From Chitinophaga pinensis (GTDB taxonomy: Bacteria; Bacteroidota; Bacteroidia; UBA4408), in assembly GCA_945872355.1 (NCBI GenBank), contig CAMBZU010000016.1, positions 1 to 50,672 of the forward strand: DNA of 50,672 nucleotides. The letters run 5' to 3'. This document shows, piece after piece, positions 42,833 to 50,672 of the stretch. The notes under the pieces were generated by a model, which saw nothing but the letters and a program-made list of their open reading frames with translations, made no database searches and was not told the origin of the DNA. The translations under genes were made by a program, and so were the position numbers. The first letter of the stretch is position 1; the number at the start of each line of letters is the position of its first letter.

Positions 42833-44266
42833 ATGAAAAAATTACTTTTTACCCTTGCTTCAATTGGCATCTTTAGTGCTTTAAATGCGCAAACAGTGCC
42901 AAATGGCGGCTTCGAAAATTGGTCAACAGCATTCTATTTTGATGAACCAAGTTTTGGCCTCACAACAAATTTACAATCATTTTATGCAACACAAGCTGAT
43001 AATGTGCAAAAGTCAACAGATGCTTTTGCCGGAAATTTTGCTGCCAAGTTAATTACAGTTACCAATAATACTGATACTTTGCCAGGCGTTATCTTTTTAG
43101 GAACACCAAGTGCTAATTCAATTGTTGGCGGTATTCCTATCAATGTAAGACCTGATAGTTTAAAATGTTTTGCTAAATTTTCGATGCAGCCAAATGATAC
43201 TGCTGCCATATTAGTTGCCTTCAAAAAGTTTGGAATGCCCAATCCTATTGGTGCTGCAAGTATCGTTTTTACTGGTGTGCAAAATTCATATCAAGTATAC
43301 ACTGCTGTTATAAACTGGGTAGATAGCAACACTGTGCCTGATAGCTTGGTTGGTTTTTTTACAAGTTCATCATTCAATGGAAGTGCTGCCATGCCAGGCA
43401 GCGAAATTTTATTTGATAATGTAGGTTTTACAGGTGCAGTAGGTGCGCCAAGCACTGATTTCGAAACATGGAACACAGTTGAAAGTCTTGAACCTACAAA
43501 TTGGTGGACTCCCAATTTTGTTTTAATAAATCAAACACCTTGCGTAACGCAAACTACCGACGCGCACAGTGGGCAATATGCTTTGCAAATTGAAAATGTT
43601 GTGAGTAATTTTGGAGATACCCTTGGCTTTGCTACCAATGGCTATTTTGGTCAAAATAACTTTATGGGCGGTATGGGAGTGCTTCAAAATCCTACCATGG
43701 TAAGTGGCTATTATAAGTATGCAACCACTGGCAATGATACCGCCCTAGTTGGTGTTTTTATTTCTAAATTTGATGTTAATTCTAATACTTCAATAAGGTT
43801 AGATTCTATGCTCATAAAACTTCCGGCAGTGAGCAATTACACTTATTTTCAAGTGCCTATTACATATAATGGTTGGCCTATCGCAGATTCTTTGAATATC
43901 ACCTTTGCATCTGGTAATTTTCAAAATGGCAATAATTTGTTACTTCCTGGAAGTGTGCTCAAAGTTGATGATATTGAAGTGTTCTACAATCCAGTATCAG
44001 TGCAAAGTTTTGAATTTCAAAATACACAAAATGTGTATCCAAATCCTGCACAAAATATGATCTACATCAAGTTAGCCAAACATCAATCAAATCAAACATT
44101 TAAATTGTATGATGCAAAAGGCGCTTTGGTTTTTGAAGGAAATTGTCATTATCAAGATGGAACGCTTGCTGCTGTTGATATTAGTGAAGTGCCGCAAGGT
44201 TTATATTTTTACCAAATATTCAACGGAATTAAAAGTCAAAATGGTAAATTAACCATTCAAAAATAA
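42833..44266 (+). CDS. Secreted T9SS-sorted protein with two jelly-roll-like domains
   Basis: A 477-residue exported protein. The signal peptide ends near GIFSALNAQ. Two similar beta-rich halves follow, each starting with a NGGFENW or DFETWNT segment (about residues 25 and 210), as in tandem carbohydrate-binding or choice-of-anchor domains. The C-terminal 85 residues are a T9SS type A sorting domain (NVYPNPAQNMIYIKL, then QGLYFYQIF, ending in KLTIQK). It has no catalytic motif, so adhesion or binding of a surface ligand is likely. It follows glcD by 53 nt with its own probable promoter. Confidence 0.85.
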   Translation: MKKLLFTLASIGIFSALNAQTVPNGGFENWSTAFYFDEPSFGLTTNLQSFYATQADNVQKSTDAFAGNFAAKLITVTNNTDTLPGVIFLGTPSANSIVGGIPINVRPDSLKCFAKFSMQPNDTAAILVAFKKFGMPNPIGAASIVFTGVQNSYQVYTAVINWVDSNTVPDSLVGFFTSSSFNGSAAMPGSEILFDNVGFTGAVGAPSTDFETWNTVESLEPTNWWTPNFVLINQTPCVTQTTDAHSGQYALQIENVVSNFGDTLGFATNGYFGQNNFMGGMGVLQNPTMVSGYYKYATTGNDTALVGVFISKFDVNSNTSIRLDSMLIKLPAVSNYTYFQVPITYNGWPIADSLNITFASGNFQNGNNLLLPGSVLKVDDIEVFYNPVSVQSFEFQNTQNVYPNPAQNMIYIKLAKHQSNQTFKLYDAKGALVFEGNCHYQDGTLAAVDISEVPQGLYFYQIFNGIKSQNGKLTIQK

Positions 44267-44295
44267 AAACAACTTAATTTTAATAACTACCTTTT

Positions 44296-45939
44296 TTGAA
44301 AGTTTTACTTACTACACTTAACGCCAAGTACATCCATATAAACTTGGCTGTTAGATTACTTTATCATTTAAATAAGGATAAGCATAACATAAAGTACAAA
44401 GAGTTTTCAATCAAAGAAGATAAAGATGCTGTTGCTTTAGCTTGTGCAAATTATGATATACTTGCTTTTAGCTGCTATATTTGGAATATTACCCAAACCA
44501 TTGAAGTAATAAAAAAAATAAAAGTCCTTAATCCTGCCATAAAAATTTTACTGGGCGGCCCCGAAGTAAGCTACGAATGGAAAGATGTTATTGAAATAAA
44601 CGAAATTGATTATATAATTACTGGCGAAGGTGAAATTCCATTCGGGCAATTTTTAGATACTTATCCTCATGTTGAGTTAATACCTAATTTGGTTAGAAAA
44701 GAAAACGGTCAAATAAAGTATATTGAGCAATCAGTAACTTTTGATGTACAAAATTACGATACCTTAATGCCTTATGAAAGTGATGATGTTGCTGAACTAA
44801 AAAACAAAGTTTGTTATATCGAAACATCAAGAGGTTGCCCCTATAAATGCGAATTTTGTTTGGCTAGTTTAGATAATAAAGTAAGGTATTTGCCCAATGC
44901 AGCTATTAAACAAAATTTACTTCATTTGATGCAGTATGGCAAGGTAATCAAGTTTTTAGATCGCACTTTCAATGTTAAAAAAGACTTTACAATTGATATA
45001 TTTAAATTTATTTTAGCCAATCACAAGCCCGGCAATGTTTTTCAATTTGAAATCACAGCTGATATTGTGCATCCCGAAATTATTCAGTTTATCAATGAAC
45101 ATGTACCTCCTGGTTTATTTAGGTTTGAAATAGGTATTCAAACAGTAAATCAAAAAGCAAATTTGGAGGTGAGTAGAAAACAAAATTTCGAAAAAACAAA
45201 AAAGGTCATTGAGCAATTGCATCATAAAATTGAGATGCATTTAGACCTTATTGTTGGCCTTCCGCTTGATTATTGGGAAGATATTAAATATAGTTTTGAA
45301 GAAGTGTTTAAAATTTTTCCTTCTGAATTGCAATTAGGCTTTTTAAAGTTTTTAAAAGGTACACCAGTAAGATTGAAATATGAATCGCATGGCTACAAAT
45401 TTGATCCAGCTCCTCCTTATCAAATTATTGAAAGTAATTATCTTTCAGCACATGAATTGCAGCAAATATCAATTTTAGAAGAAGTTTTAGAAATATATTG
45501 GAATAAGAAAAGAGCAATAAACAGTTTAAAATATATTACTGCAAATTACAGCGTTTTTGATTTTTTATTAGGATTAGCAAATCACTTTAATTCAAAAAGT
45601 AATTTTCATCGGCACAGTTTAGCAGATGTGTATCAATTGCTGAATGAATATGTTGAAATCAATTACAATCACGACCATAAGCTCAAACAGTTAATTGCCA
45701 TTGATTATTACATGGCCCATAAAGTAAAACCACAACTGCTTTTTCTTCAAGAAATAAACAAGCAATCAAAACAGCAATTAATTGAGGCAAATGGTTTAAA
45801 TTTACACAAATACCGTTATCTGTTTTTTGAAATAGATTTCGATTATGAAAAATTCAGAGACAGCCAAGTTTTAATTGAAGGAAAAAATAACCTTATTTTA
45901 AAATACACAGGAAAAGATTATGCTGAATTGCTTTTTTAA
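44296..45939 (+). CDS. B12-binding radical SAM protein (DUF4080 type)
   Basis: A 547-residue enzyme with an N-terminal cobalamin-binding (Rossmann) domain (about 1-140, with LLGGPEVSYEW), a radical SAM core and a C-terminal DUF4080-like region. The cluster motif is Cys181-x3-Cys185-x2-Cys188 (TSRGCPYKCEFC). The start is the TTG at 44296, since the family's N-terminus (MKVLLTTLNAKYIH) begins right there and no upstream start fits. The substrate is not known; relatives are often single-copy conserved genes. It lies 29 nt after the T9SS gene without obvious functional link. Confidence 0.88.
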   Translation: MKVLLTTLNAKYIHINLAVRLLYHLNKDKHNIKYKEFSIKEDKDAVALACANYDILAFSCYIWNITQTIEVIKKIKVLNPAIKILLGGPEVSYEWKDVIEINEIDYIITGEGEIPFGQFLDTYPHVELIPNLVRKENGQIKYIEQSVTFDVQNYDTLMPYESDDVAELKNKVCYIETSRGCPYKCEFCLASLDNKVRYLPNAAIKQNLLHLMQYGKVIKFLDRTFNVKKDFTIDIFKFILANHKPGNVFQFEITADIVHPEIIQFINEHVPPGLFRFEIGIQTVNQKANLEVSRKQNFEKTKKVIEQLHHKIEMHLDLIVGLPLDYWEDIKYSFEEVFKIFPSELQLGFLKFLKGTPVRLKYESHGYKFDPAPPYQIIESNYLSAHELQQISILEEVLEIYWNKKRAINSLKYITANYSVFDFLLGLANHFNSKSNFHRHSLADVYQLLNEYVEINYNHDHKLKQLIAIDYYMAHKVKPQLLFLQEINKQSKQQLIEANGLNLHKYRYLFFEIDFDYEKFRDSQVLIEGKNNLILKYTGKDYAELLF

Positions 45940-46351
45940 TGAAAATTTAATCGGATGTTTTTATTAGTTAATAATACGAATTGATTTATTACTCCAATAG
46001 TTGAATAATACTGTATTAAACTATTCAAATTATATTTATTATTGCATTTACATAAAATATGCATGAGGGAGAATTAGTCAAAAAAATTGCTGTAATAATA
46101 AGCGGTCACAAACTATTTAGTATGATCTAAATAATGTGCTTTTTTGAAAATAAAAACGGCGGTAAGTCCCATCGATTCAAGAATTCCCTTGCTTTGGGAT
46201 GAATTAGTTTGATTAGCTTTGAAGCTACATTCTTTTATTAATGCGTAAATTAGGTGAACTTTCTTAAGCCTGTATTGTAAAATTAAATAGTTTAAAAAAA
46301 TATCAATTGTTCGAAGTAAAATTTCAACCACCAACGAAAAAAACAAGTATT
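45940..46351. other. Intergenic region without a convincing gene
   Basis: A 412-base gap. A 77-codon minus-strand frame (46113-46346) has no recognisable protein features. The stretch at 46153-46190 is more GC-rich than its surroundings and contains CAAG, six bases, CTTG, a small hairpin, so a small RNA cannot be excluded. Nothing else stands out. Confidence 0.5.
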
Positions 46352-46936
46352 ATGGAATTGGTATTTGCCACGCATAATTTAAACAAAGTGATAGAAGTGC
46401 AAGATATGCTCTCCTCGCACATGCAATTAGTAGGTCTCGATCAACTTGGCTTTAATCAAGATATTGATGAAGACGGACTTGATTTGGCATCAAACGCCCA
46501 AATTAAAGCCATGCATATTTATGGCGTTTTTGGAAAAAATTGTTTCGCCGACGATACTGGTTTAGAAGTTGATGCTTTAAATGGTTTGCCCGGTGTTTAC
46601 AGCGCAAGATTTGCAGGTGAACAAAAAAGCGATAAAGACAATATTGAGTTGCTTTTAAGTAAAATGAAAAATAAAAGTAACAGAAAAGCGCAATTTAGAA
46701 CAGTAATTTGTTTAGTTTTAGATGGTGAGCAACACCTTTTTGATGGTGTAATTGAAGGTGAAATCACAACTGAACCTAAAGGTTCTGGTGGTTTTGGGTA
46801 CGATTCAATTTTTATACCTAAAGGATTTGATAATACTTTTGCTGAAATGGATGCCTATACTAAAAATGCCATAAGCCACAGATATCTTGCTTTTAAGAAG
46901 ATCGTAAAACATTTAAACGCCTTAAATACTATTTAA
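46352..46936 (+). CDS. rdgB: XTP/dITP pyrophosphatase (RdgB/HAM1 family)
   Basis: A 194-residue housecleaning enzyme that hydrolyses dITP, XTP and related non-canonical nucleotides to monophosphates. The FATHNLNKV start (residues 5-13), the FADDTGLEVDALNGLPGVYSARFAG catalytic segment, the SGGFGYDSIF loop and the ISHRYLAF end are all present. I place the start at the ATG at 46352 because the family begins a few residues before the THN motif; a TTG at 46307 would add 15 non-homologous residues. A strong terminator follows at 46961-46995. Confidence 0.96.
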   Translation: MELVFATHNLNKVIEVQDMLSSHMQLVGLDQLGFNQDIDEDGLDLASNAQIKAMHIYGVFGKNCFADDTGLEVDALNGLPGVYSARFAGEQKSDKDNIELLLSKMKNKSNRKAQFRTVICLVLDGEQHLFDGVIEGEITTEPKGSGGFGYDSIFIPKGFDNTFAEMDAYTKNAISHRYLAFKKIVKHLNALNTI

Positions 46937-46960
46937 CATTTAATTGTTAAAGTAATATTC

Positions 46961-46999
46961 AATAAGCTATGAAACTAAGCATTTCATAGCTTATTTTTG
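46961..46999 (+). terminator. Rho-independent terminator after rdgB
   Basis: A 14-bp perfect stem (AATAAGCTATGAAA at 46961-46974 and its complement at 46982-46995) with a 7-base loop, running into TTTT. It separates rdgB from the ddl transcript. Confidence 0.85.
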
Positions 47000-47070
47000 T
47001 TTAGCAAATATTGGTTTCCGAAAACTATTTATTTAGCATTAATAAACAACGCACTTATAAAAACTAAACA

Positions 47071-49806
47071 ATGAAGTTAAAGGTAGGAATTGTATTTGGT
47101 GGCTTTTCGCGTGAACGCGAAATTTCTTTTGCAGGTGGTAGAACAGTTTATGATAATCTCAATAAATCATTATTTGAAGCTATTCCTATATTTATTGACA
47201 GCTTCGGAAATTTTATTGAACTCGATTGGAAATATATCTACAAAGGTAGTATCCGCGATTTTTATCCTCCTGTTTCATTTCTCAAAAATAGCCCAAATCA
47301 ATTTCAAGTTTATGCCGAAAGTCTAATTTTGGATAATGAAAATTTAGCAAATCAAATGGCGGAAGAGATTGGACAAATTTTAACGCCTCATCAATTAAAA
47401 AGTAAAATAGATTTTGCCTTTCTTTGCTTGCATGGTCCATATGGTGAAGATGGCACAATACAAGGGCTGTTCGATTATTATGGCATTCCTTATTCCGGTT
47501 CGGGTATTTATCCTTCTGCGGTTGGCATCAATAAAGTAATTCAAAAGCAATTAATGAATGAAGCCAATTTTAATTGCCCAAATTTTATTACAGTTGGTAG
47601 GCATGAGTGGGTAGCAGCAAATAAAAAGAAAGTATATGAAAAAGCCATGGCTTTGGTCAATTTTCCAATGGTGCTAAAAGCGCCTACGCAAGGCTCCTCT
47701 ATTGGCATTAGCATACTGAAACAAGACTCTTTTGAACACTTTTGTGAAGCCATGAATAAAAGTTTTTTCAGATTAGCATTTAAGGTAAAATATTGGTTTG
47801 ATTTAGCTGAGGATGCAAAAATTGAAAACATCCGTCAATGGTCAGATATTAGAGAAGGTATTGGCATGCCTATAAAAATGCTACTTCTTGATGGCGAAAA
47901 TGTTTTATTAGACAAAATAATATTGCACCCCGAAGACTTATTGAGTGCTTTAAATAATTTGAAACAAAATGAGAATGAAATTATTTTGGAAGCCTTAGAT
48001 GGAGAAACTGAAGTGCTCATTGAGCAATTTATTAAAGGCAAAGAATTTTCATGCATTGTAGTAGAACATTTTGTAAACGGGGATAAAGAAATTATTGCAT
48101 TGCCTCCAACAGAAATAAGAAAAGGACAAGATTTATTCGATTATAGAAGTAAATACTTACCCGGTTTAGCGCGTAAAATTACCCCTATAGATTTGCCTCA
48201 AAATCAAATTCAAGATATTGCCACCGCTTGCAAATTGCTTTTTTCTTCCTTGCGCTTTGATGTATATGCCCGAATTGATGGGTTTATAAATGATGAAGGT
48301 AAGGTTTTTCTGAACGATCCAAATACAACTTCAGGTATGATGCCTTCTTCCTTTTTCTTCCATCAAGCGGCCGAAATTGGTTTAAATCCTTCACAGTTTC
48401 TTACGTTCATTATCAGTACTTCGCTTAAAAAGCGAGCAGTTTTAAATAAAAACCAGTTTAATGTAATTCAATTATTTGATCGCCTAAATGCGAATATTAA
48501 AAAAAACAATGCCGCTTATAGTAATAAAATAAAAGTGGCTGTAATACTCGGTGGTTATAGCAGTGAGCGACATATATCAGTTGAAAGTGGCAGAAATATT
48601 TACGAAAAATTAGCCTCCTCTGAAAAGTATTTGCCTGTTCCTATTTTCCTTACAGGAAGCAATGAAAAGCATCAGCTTTTTACGCTGCCAATTAATATTT
48701 TATTGAAAGACAATGCTGATGATATCAATGAAAAGGTAAATCATTTTTTTGAACATCCATTTATAACTTCAGTAAAAACAGATGCCGCACCTATAACTAA
48801 TTTTTTTACGGGAAGTCAAGCCACAATTGATCCCGAACAAATAAGTTATGAGCAGTTAAAGCAAATGGTGGATATCGTTTTTATAGCATTGCATGGCCGC
48901 CCAGGTGAGGATGGCGCGGTACAAAGCAAATTAGATGCGCTAGGTATTCCATACAATGGAAGTGGAGTTAAGAGTTCTCAAACTACAATCAATAAATATA
49001 TCACCAACGAAATATTAATGCAAGCAGGTCTTTTGGCTGCTAAGCACATGTTGGTTAATGAAATGGATTGGAAGCAAAAAACGGCAGAAGTTATTCATTC
49101 CATTGAACAGCATGTTGCATATCCTTTAATTGCTAAGCCAGTAGATGATGGCTGTAGCAGCGCAGTTAAAAAAATTAAATCAAGAAAAGATTTAGAAGCC
49201 TTTGCCTCCCTCATTTTTAGATCAGATTTGCCCTTGATAGCAGCGGATGCATTACAATTAAAAGTAAAATCGAATGAGGAATTTCCACAAAAAAAAGAAT
49301 TCTTAATTGAGGAATTAATAAGTGCCAATGGCGCCAATCACTTTATAGAAATTACAGGGGGATTGTTAACTTCCTATAATGATAAAAATGAAATTGAATA
49401 TGAAATTTTTGAAGCCAGCGAAACTTTAGCCGAAGGTGAAGTACTTTCATTGGAAGAAAAGTTTTTAGCTGGGCAAGGACAAAATATAACACCTGCAAGA
49501 TATGATGTTAATACTGCTGAAGCTCAAAAAATTTCTAATCTTGTTCGATCTCAATTGCTGAAAGCTGCGCGTATCCTAAATATTGAAGGTTATGCCAGAA
49601 TTGATGCATTTGTTAGAATTTTTAGTCCAGCGCATGTTGAGGTAATTTTTATTGAGGTTAATTCACTGCCAGGTATGACGCCTGCAACGTGTATTTTTCA
49701 TCAAACAGCAATTAATGGCTATAAACCATTCGATTTTATTGATCGTATACTCGATTTCGGCTTTAAGAGAAAAGCTTTAATAGCTGCTGCTAAAACTACT
49801 GCTTAA
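47071..49806 (+). CDS. ddl: Tandem D-alanine-D-alanine ligase (double-length)
   Basis: A 911-residue protein holding two D-Ala-D-Ala ligase units, which make the D-Ala-D-Ala dipeptide for peptidoglycan. Unit 1 is about residues 1-475 and unit 2 about 486-905. Both have a phosphate-loop-like start (GGFSREREIS at 10-19; GGYSSERHIS near 494), an HGPYGEDGT or HGRPGEDGA segment and an ATP-grasp. Unit 1 has LKAPTQGSSIGIS and FDYRSKY but LNDPNTTSGM instead of the usual EVNTxPGM. Unit 2 has IEVNSLPGM but AKPVDDGCSSA. Unit 1 also has an insertion of about 100 residues after residue 220. The typical Ddl is 300-370 residues. The PASTA-protein gene starts 53 nt downstream. Confidence 0.93.
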   Translation: MKLKVGIVFGGFSREREISFAGGRTVYDNLNKSLFEAIPIFIDSFGNFIELDWKYIYKGSIRDFYPPVSFLKNSPNQFQVYAESLILDNENLANQMAEEIGQILTPHQLKSKIDFAFLCLHGPYGEDGTIQGLFDYYGIPYSGSGIYPSAVGINKVIQKQLMNEANFNCPNFITVGRHEWVAANKKKVYEKAMALVNFPMVLKAPTQGSSIGISILKQDSFEHFCEAMNKSFFRLAFKVKYWFDLAEDAKIENIRQWSDIREGIGMPIKMLLLDGENVLLDKIILHPEDLLSALNNLKQNENEIILEALDGETEVLIEQFIKGKEFSCIVVEHFVNGDKEIIALPPTEIRKGQDLFDYRSKYLPGLARKITPIDLPQNQIQDIATACKLLFSSLRFDVYARIDGFINDEGKVFLNDPNTTSGMMPSSFFFHQAAEIGLNPSQFLTFIISTSLKKRAVLNKNQFNVIQLFDRLNANIKKNNAAYSNKIKVAVILGGYSSERHISVESGRNIYEKLASSEKYLPVPIFLTGSNEKHQLFTLPINILLKDNADDINEKVNHFFEHPFITSVKTDAAPITNFFTGSQATIDPEQISYEQLKQMVDIVFIALHGRPGEDGAVQSKLDALGIPYNGSGVKSSQTTINKYITNEILMQAGLLAAKHMLVNEMDWKQKTAEVIHSIEQHVAYPLIAKPVDDGCSSAVKKIKSRKDLEAFASLIFRSDLPLIAADALQLKVKSNEEFPQKKEFLIEELISANGANHFIEITGGLLTSYNDKNEIEYEIFEASETLAEGEVLSLEEKFLAGQGQNITPARYDVNTAEAQKISNLVRSQLLKAARILNIEGYARIDAFVRIFSPAHVEVIFIEVNSLPGMTPATCIFHQTAINGYKPFDFIDRILDFGFKRKALIAAAKTTA

Positions 49807-49859
49807 ACTTTCTGAATCATTTTAATTAATTCAATTAAATTTGCATTTGTTTTTCAAAT

Positions 49860-50672
49860 ATGGCTTCATCTAATAGTAGTAGTTTATTTAAACATGTTTT
49901 TATCATATCAGCAATTTATGCGATATTGATATGGGGCGTGTTGCAATGGTTAAAAAGTTATACGCTACATGGTATTACTGTAAAAGTTCCTGCTTTAAAT
50001 GGTAAAACAATAAATGAACTCAAGGACTTAGAAAAAAACATCGACCTTGAATTTATCATCAATGATTCAATTTATGTTTTTGATCAAAAAAAAGGTACCG
50101 TTATTGATCAAAATCCAACGCCTGGTTCTGAAGTGAAACAAAATAGAAAAGTTTATATCACCATAAACGCATTTAAACCGCCAACCATTAAAATGCCAAA
50201 GTTGATTGATTTTTCTTTAAGACAAGCAACGGCAGTGTTAGAAACCTATGGCTTAGTGGTAGGGAATTTAAAGTATGAACCCGATTATGCAAAAGATGCA
50301 GTGTTGAAACAATTGTATAAAGGTCGAGAAATAAAGCCAGGCGAACCAATTATGCAAGAATCAAAAATTGATTTGGTGTTAGGTGATGGTTTAAAAGGTG
50401 AAAAAGTTGATTTGCCTAATCTTGTTGGTCTTACAAGATCACAAGCGGTCAATAAAATTACAGAAAATTCGTTATCCATTGGTTCTGAAATATATGATAA
50501 TTCAGTAATTGATACAGTGAATGCAATCATTTACCGACAATTTCCTGTTTACAGTAACAATGCAAATGTTAATTTGGGAAGAGCTGTCGACTTATTTTAT
50601 ACACAAGATATTTCAAAAATTAAATTAGCAAAAGATTCGCTCCAAAGGCAATTGAACAATGAAGAAGATGAA
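49860..50672 (+). CDS. PASTA-domain membrane protein (3' end outside the window)
   Basis: 271 codons from the ATG at 49860 to the window edge without a stop, so the gene is partial. A single transmembrane segment (about residues 10-30, HVFIISAIYAILIWGVLQWL) is followed by three PASTA-like repeats (about 42-110, 115-185 and 190-262; VPALNGKTINEL, MPKLIDFSLRQA, LPNLVGLTRSQA), then a charged tail. PASTA domains bind peptidoglycan or its precursors. In Firmicutes they are fused to kinases; here there is no kinase domain at the N-terminus. It is 53 nt after the tandem ddl and probably in the same operon. Confidence 0.88.
   Translation, partial: MASSNSSSLFKHVFIISAIYAILIWGVLQWLKSYTLHGITVKVPALNGKTINELKDLEKNIDLEFIINDSIYVFDQKKGTVIDQNPTPGSEVKQNRKVYITINAFKPPTIKMPKLIDFSLRQATAVLETYGLVVGNLKYEPDYAKDAVLKQLYKGREIKPGEPIMQESKIDLVLGDGLKGEKVDLPNLVGLTRSQAVNKITENSLSIGSEIYDNSVIDTVNAIIYRQFPVYSNNANVNLGRAVDLFYTQDISKIKLAKDSLQRQLNNEEDE

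Noticed and set aside
46113-46346. A 77-codon minus-strand frame upstream of rdgB
   Set aside because: No recognisable domain, unbalanced composition, and it overlaps the rdgB upstream region; treated as non-coding.

Overview
The window is AT-rich chromosomal DNA from a member of the Bacteroidota, probably on the Chitinophagales/Sphingobacteriales side. The evidence is several proteins with C-terminal type IX secretion (T9SS) sorting domains, lipoprotein signal peptides, an IPExxxVDY-family gene next to pyruvate kinase, TAnnTTTG-like -7 promoter elements, A-rich rather than Shine-Dalgarno-type start regions, and a fused isobutyryl-CoA mutase (IcmF). No rRNA, tRNA, CRISPR array, prophage or complete insertion sequence was seen. 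Almost every reading frame is intact, so this looks mostly like core genome with a few lineage-specific spots.

Layout. 1-529 is non-coding and carries the longest copy of a dispersed palindromic repeat. 530-3473 holds a DinB-like protein, a RecQ helicase and a DUF1801 protein. 3636-9382 is IcmF followed 5 nt later by a membrane TPR/SpoIIE-type phosphatase, converging on rimO. 10768-16484 holds a second DUF1801 protein, a beta-helix lipoprotein, an AddB-like PD-(D/E)XK nuclease, a small conserved protein and an outer-membrane beta-barrel. 16681-21825 holds cyanophycin synthetase, a T9SS cargo protein and a small lipoprotein. 21831-22250 is an AT-rich degenerate repeat tract. 22260-24063 is fabG and accA (fatty-acid synthesis). 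24172-26453 has two further copies of the dispersed repeat, a membrane-anchored VOC protein, an unrecognised secreted protein and REP-like hairpins. 26454-30694 holds a secreted subtilase and a collagen-like/S74 protein paired with a short T9SS protein. 30852-34381 holds a UbiA-like membrane protein coupled to an unknown protein, pyruvate kinase and the IPExxxVDY protein. 34522-38939 is a + strand run: an ABC exporter pair, a Ppx/GppA phosphatase and a sigma-54-type response regulator without a DNA-binding domain. 38949-40443 has three paralogous tiny Cys-rich lipoproteins, a DUF3817 protein and an orphan reading frame. 40447-45939 holds a TPR protein coupled to a GlcD-type oxidase, a T9SS protein and a B12-binding radical SAM protein. 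46352-50672 holds rdgB, a double-length D-Ala-D-Ala ligase and a PASTA-domain protein that runs off the window end.

How the genes fit together. Cell-wall precursor synthesis (tandem Ddl plus PASTA), fatty-acid synthesis (accA, fabG), branched-chain acyl-CoA metabolism (icmF) and glycolysis (pyk) form the metabolic core. The surface is served by T9SS cargo, lipoproteins and beta-barrel or beta-helix proteins. The items most worth following up are the Cys-rich lipoprotein triplet, the 911-residue tandem Ddl, the DNA-binding-less NtrC-type regulator, the cyanophycin synthetase without adjacent degradation genes, and the modular palindromic repeat family. All functional assignments come from reading motifs by eye; no database search was run.
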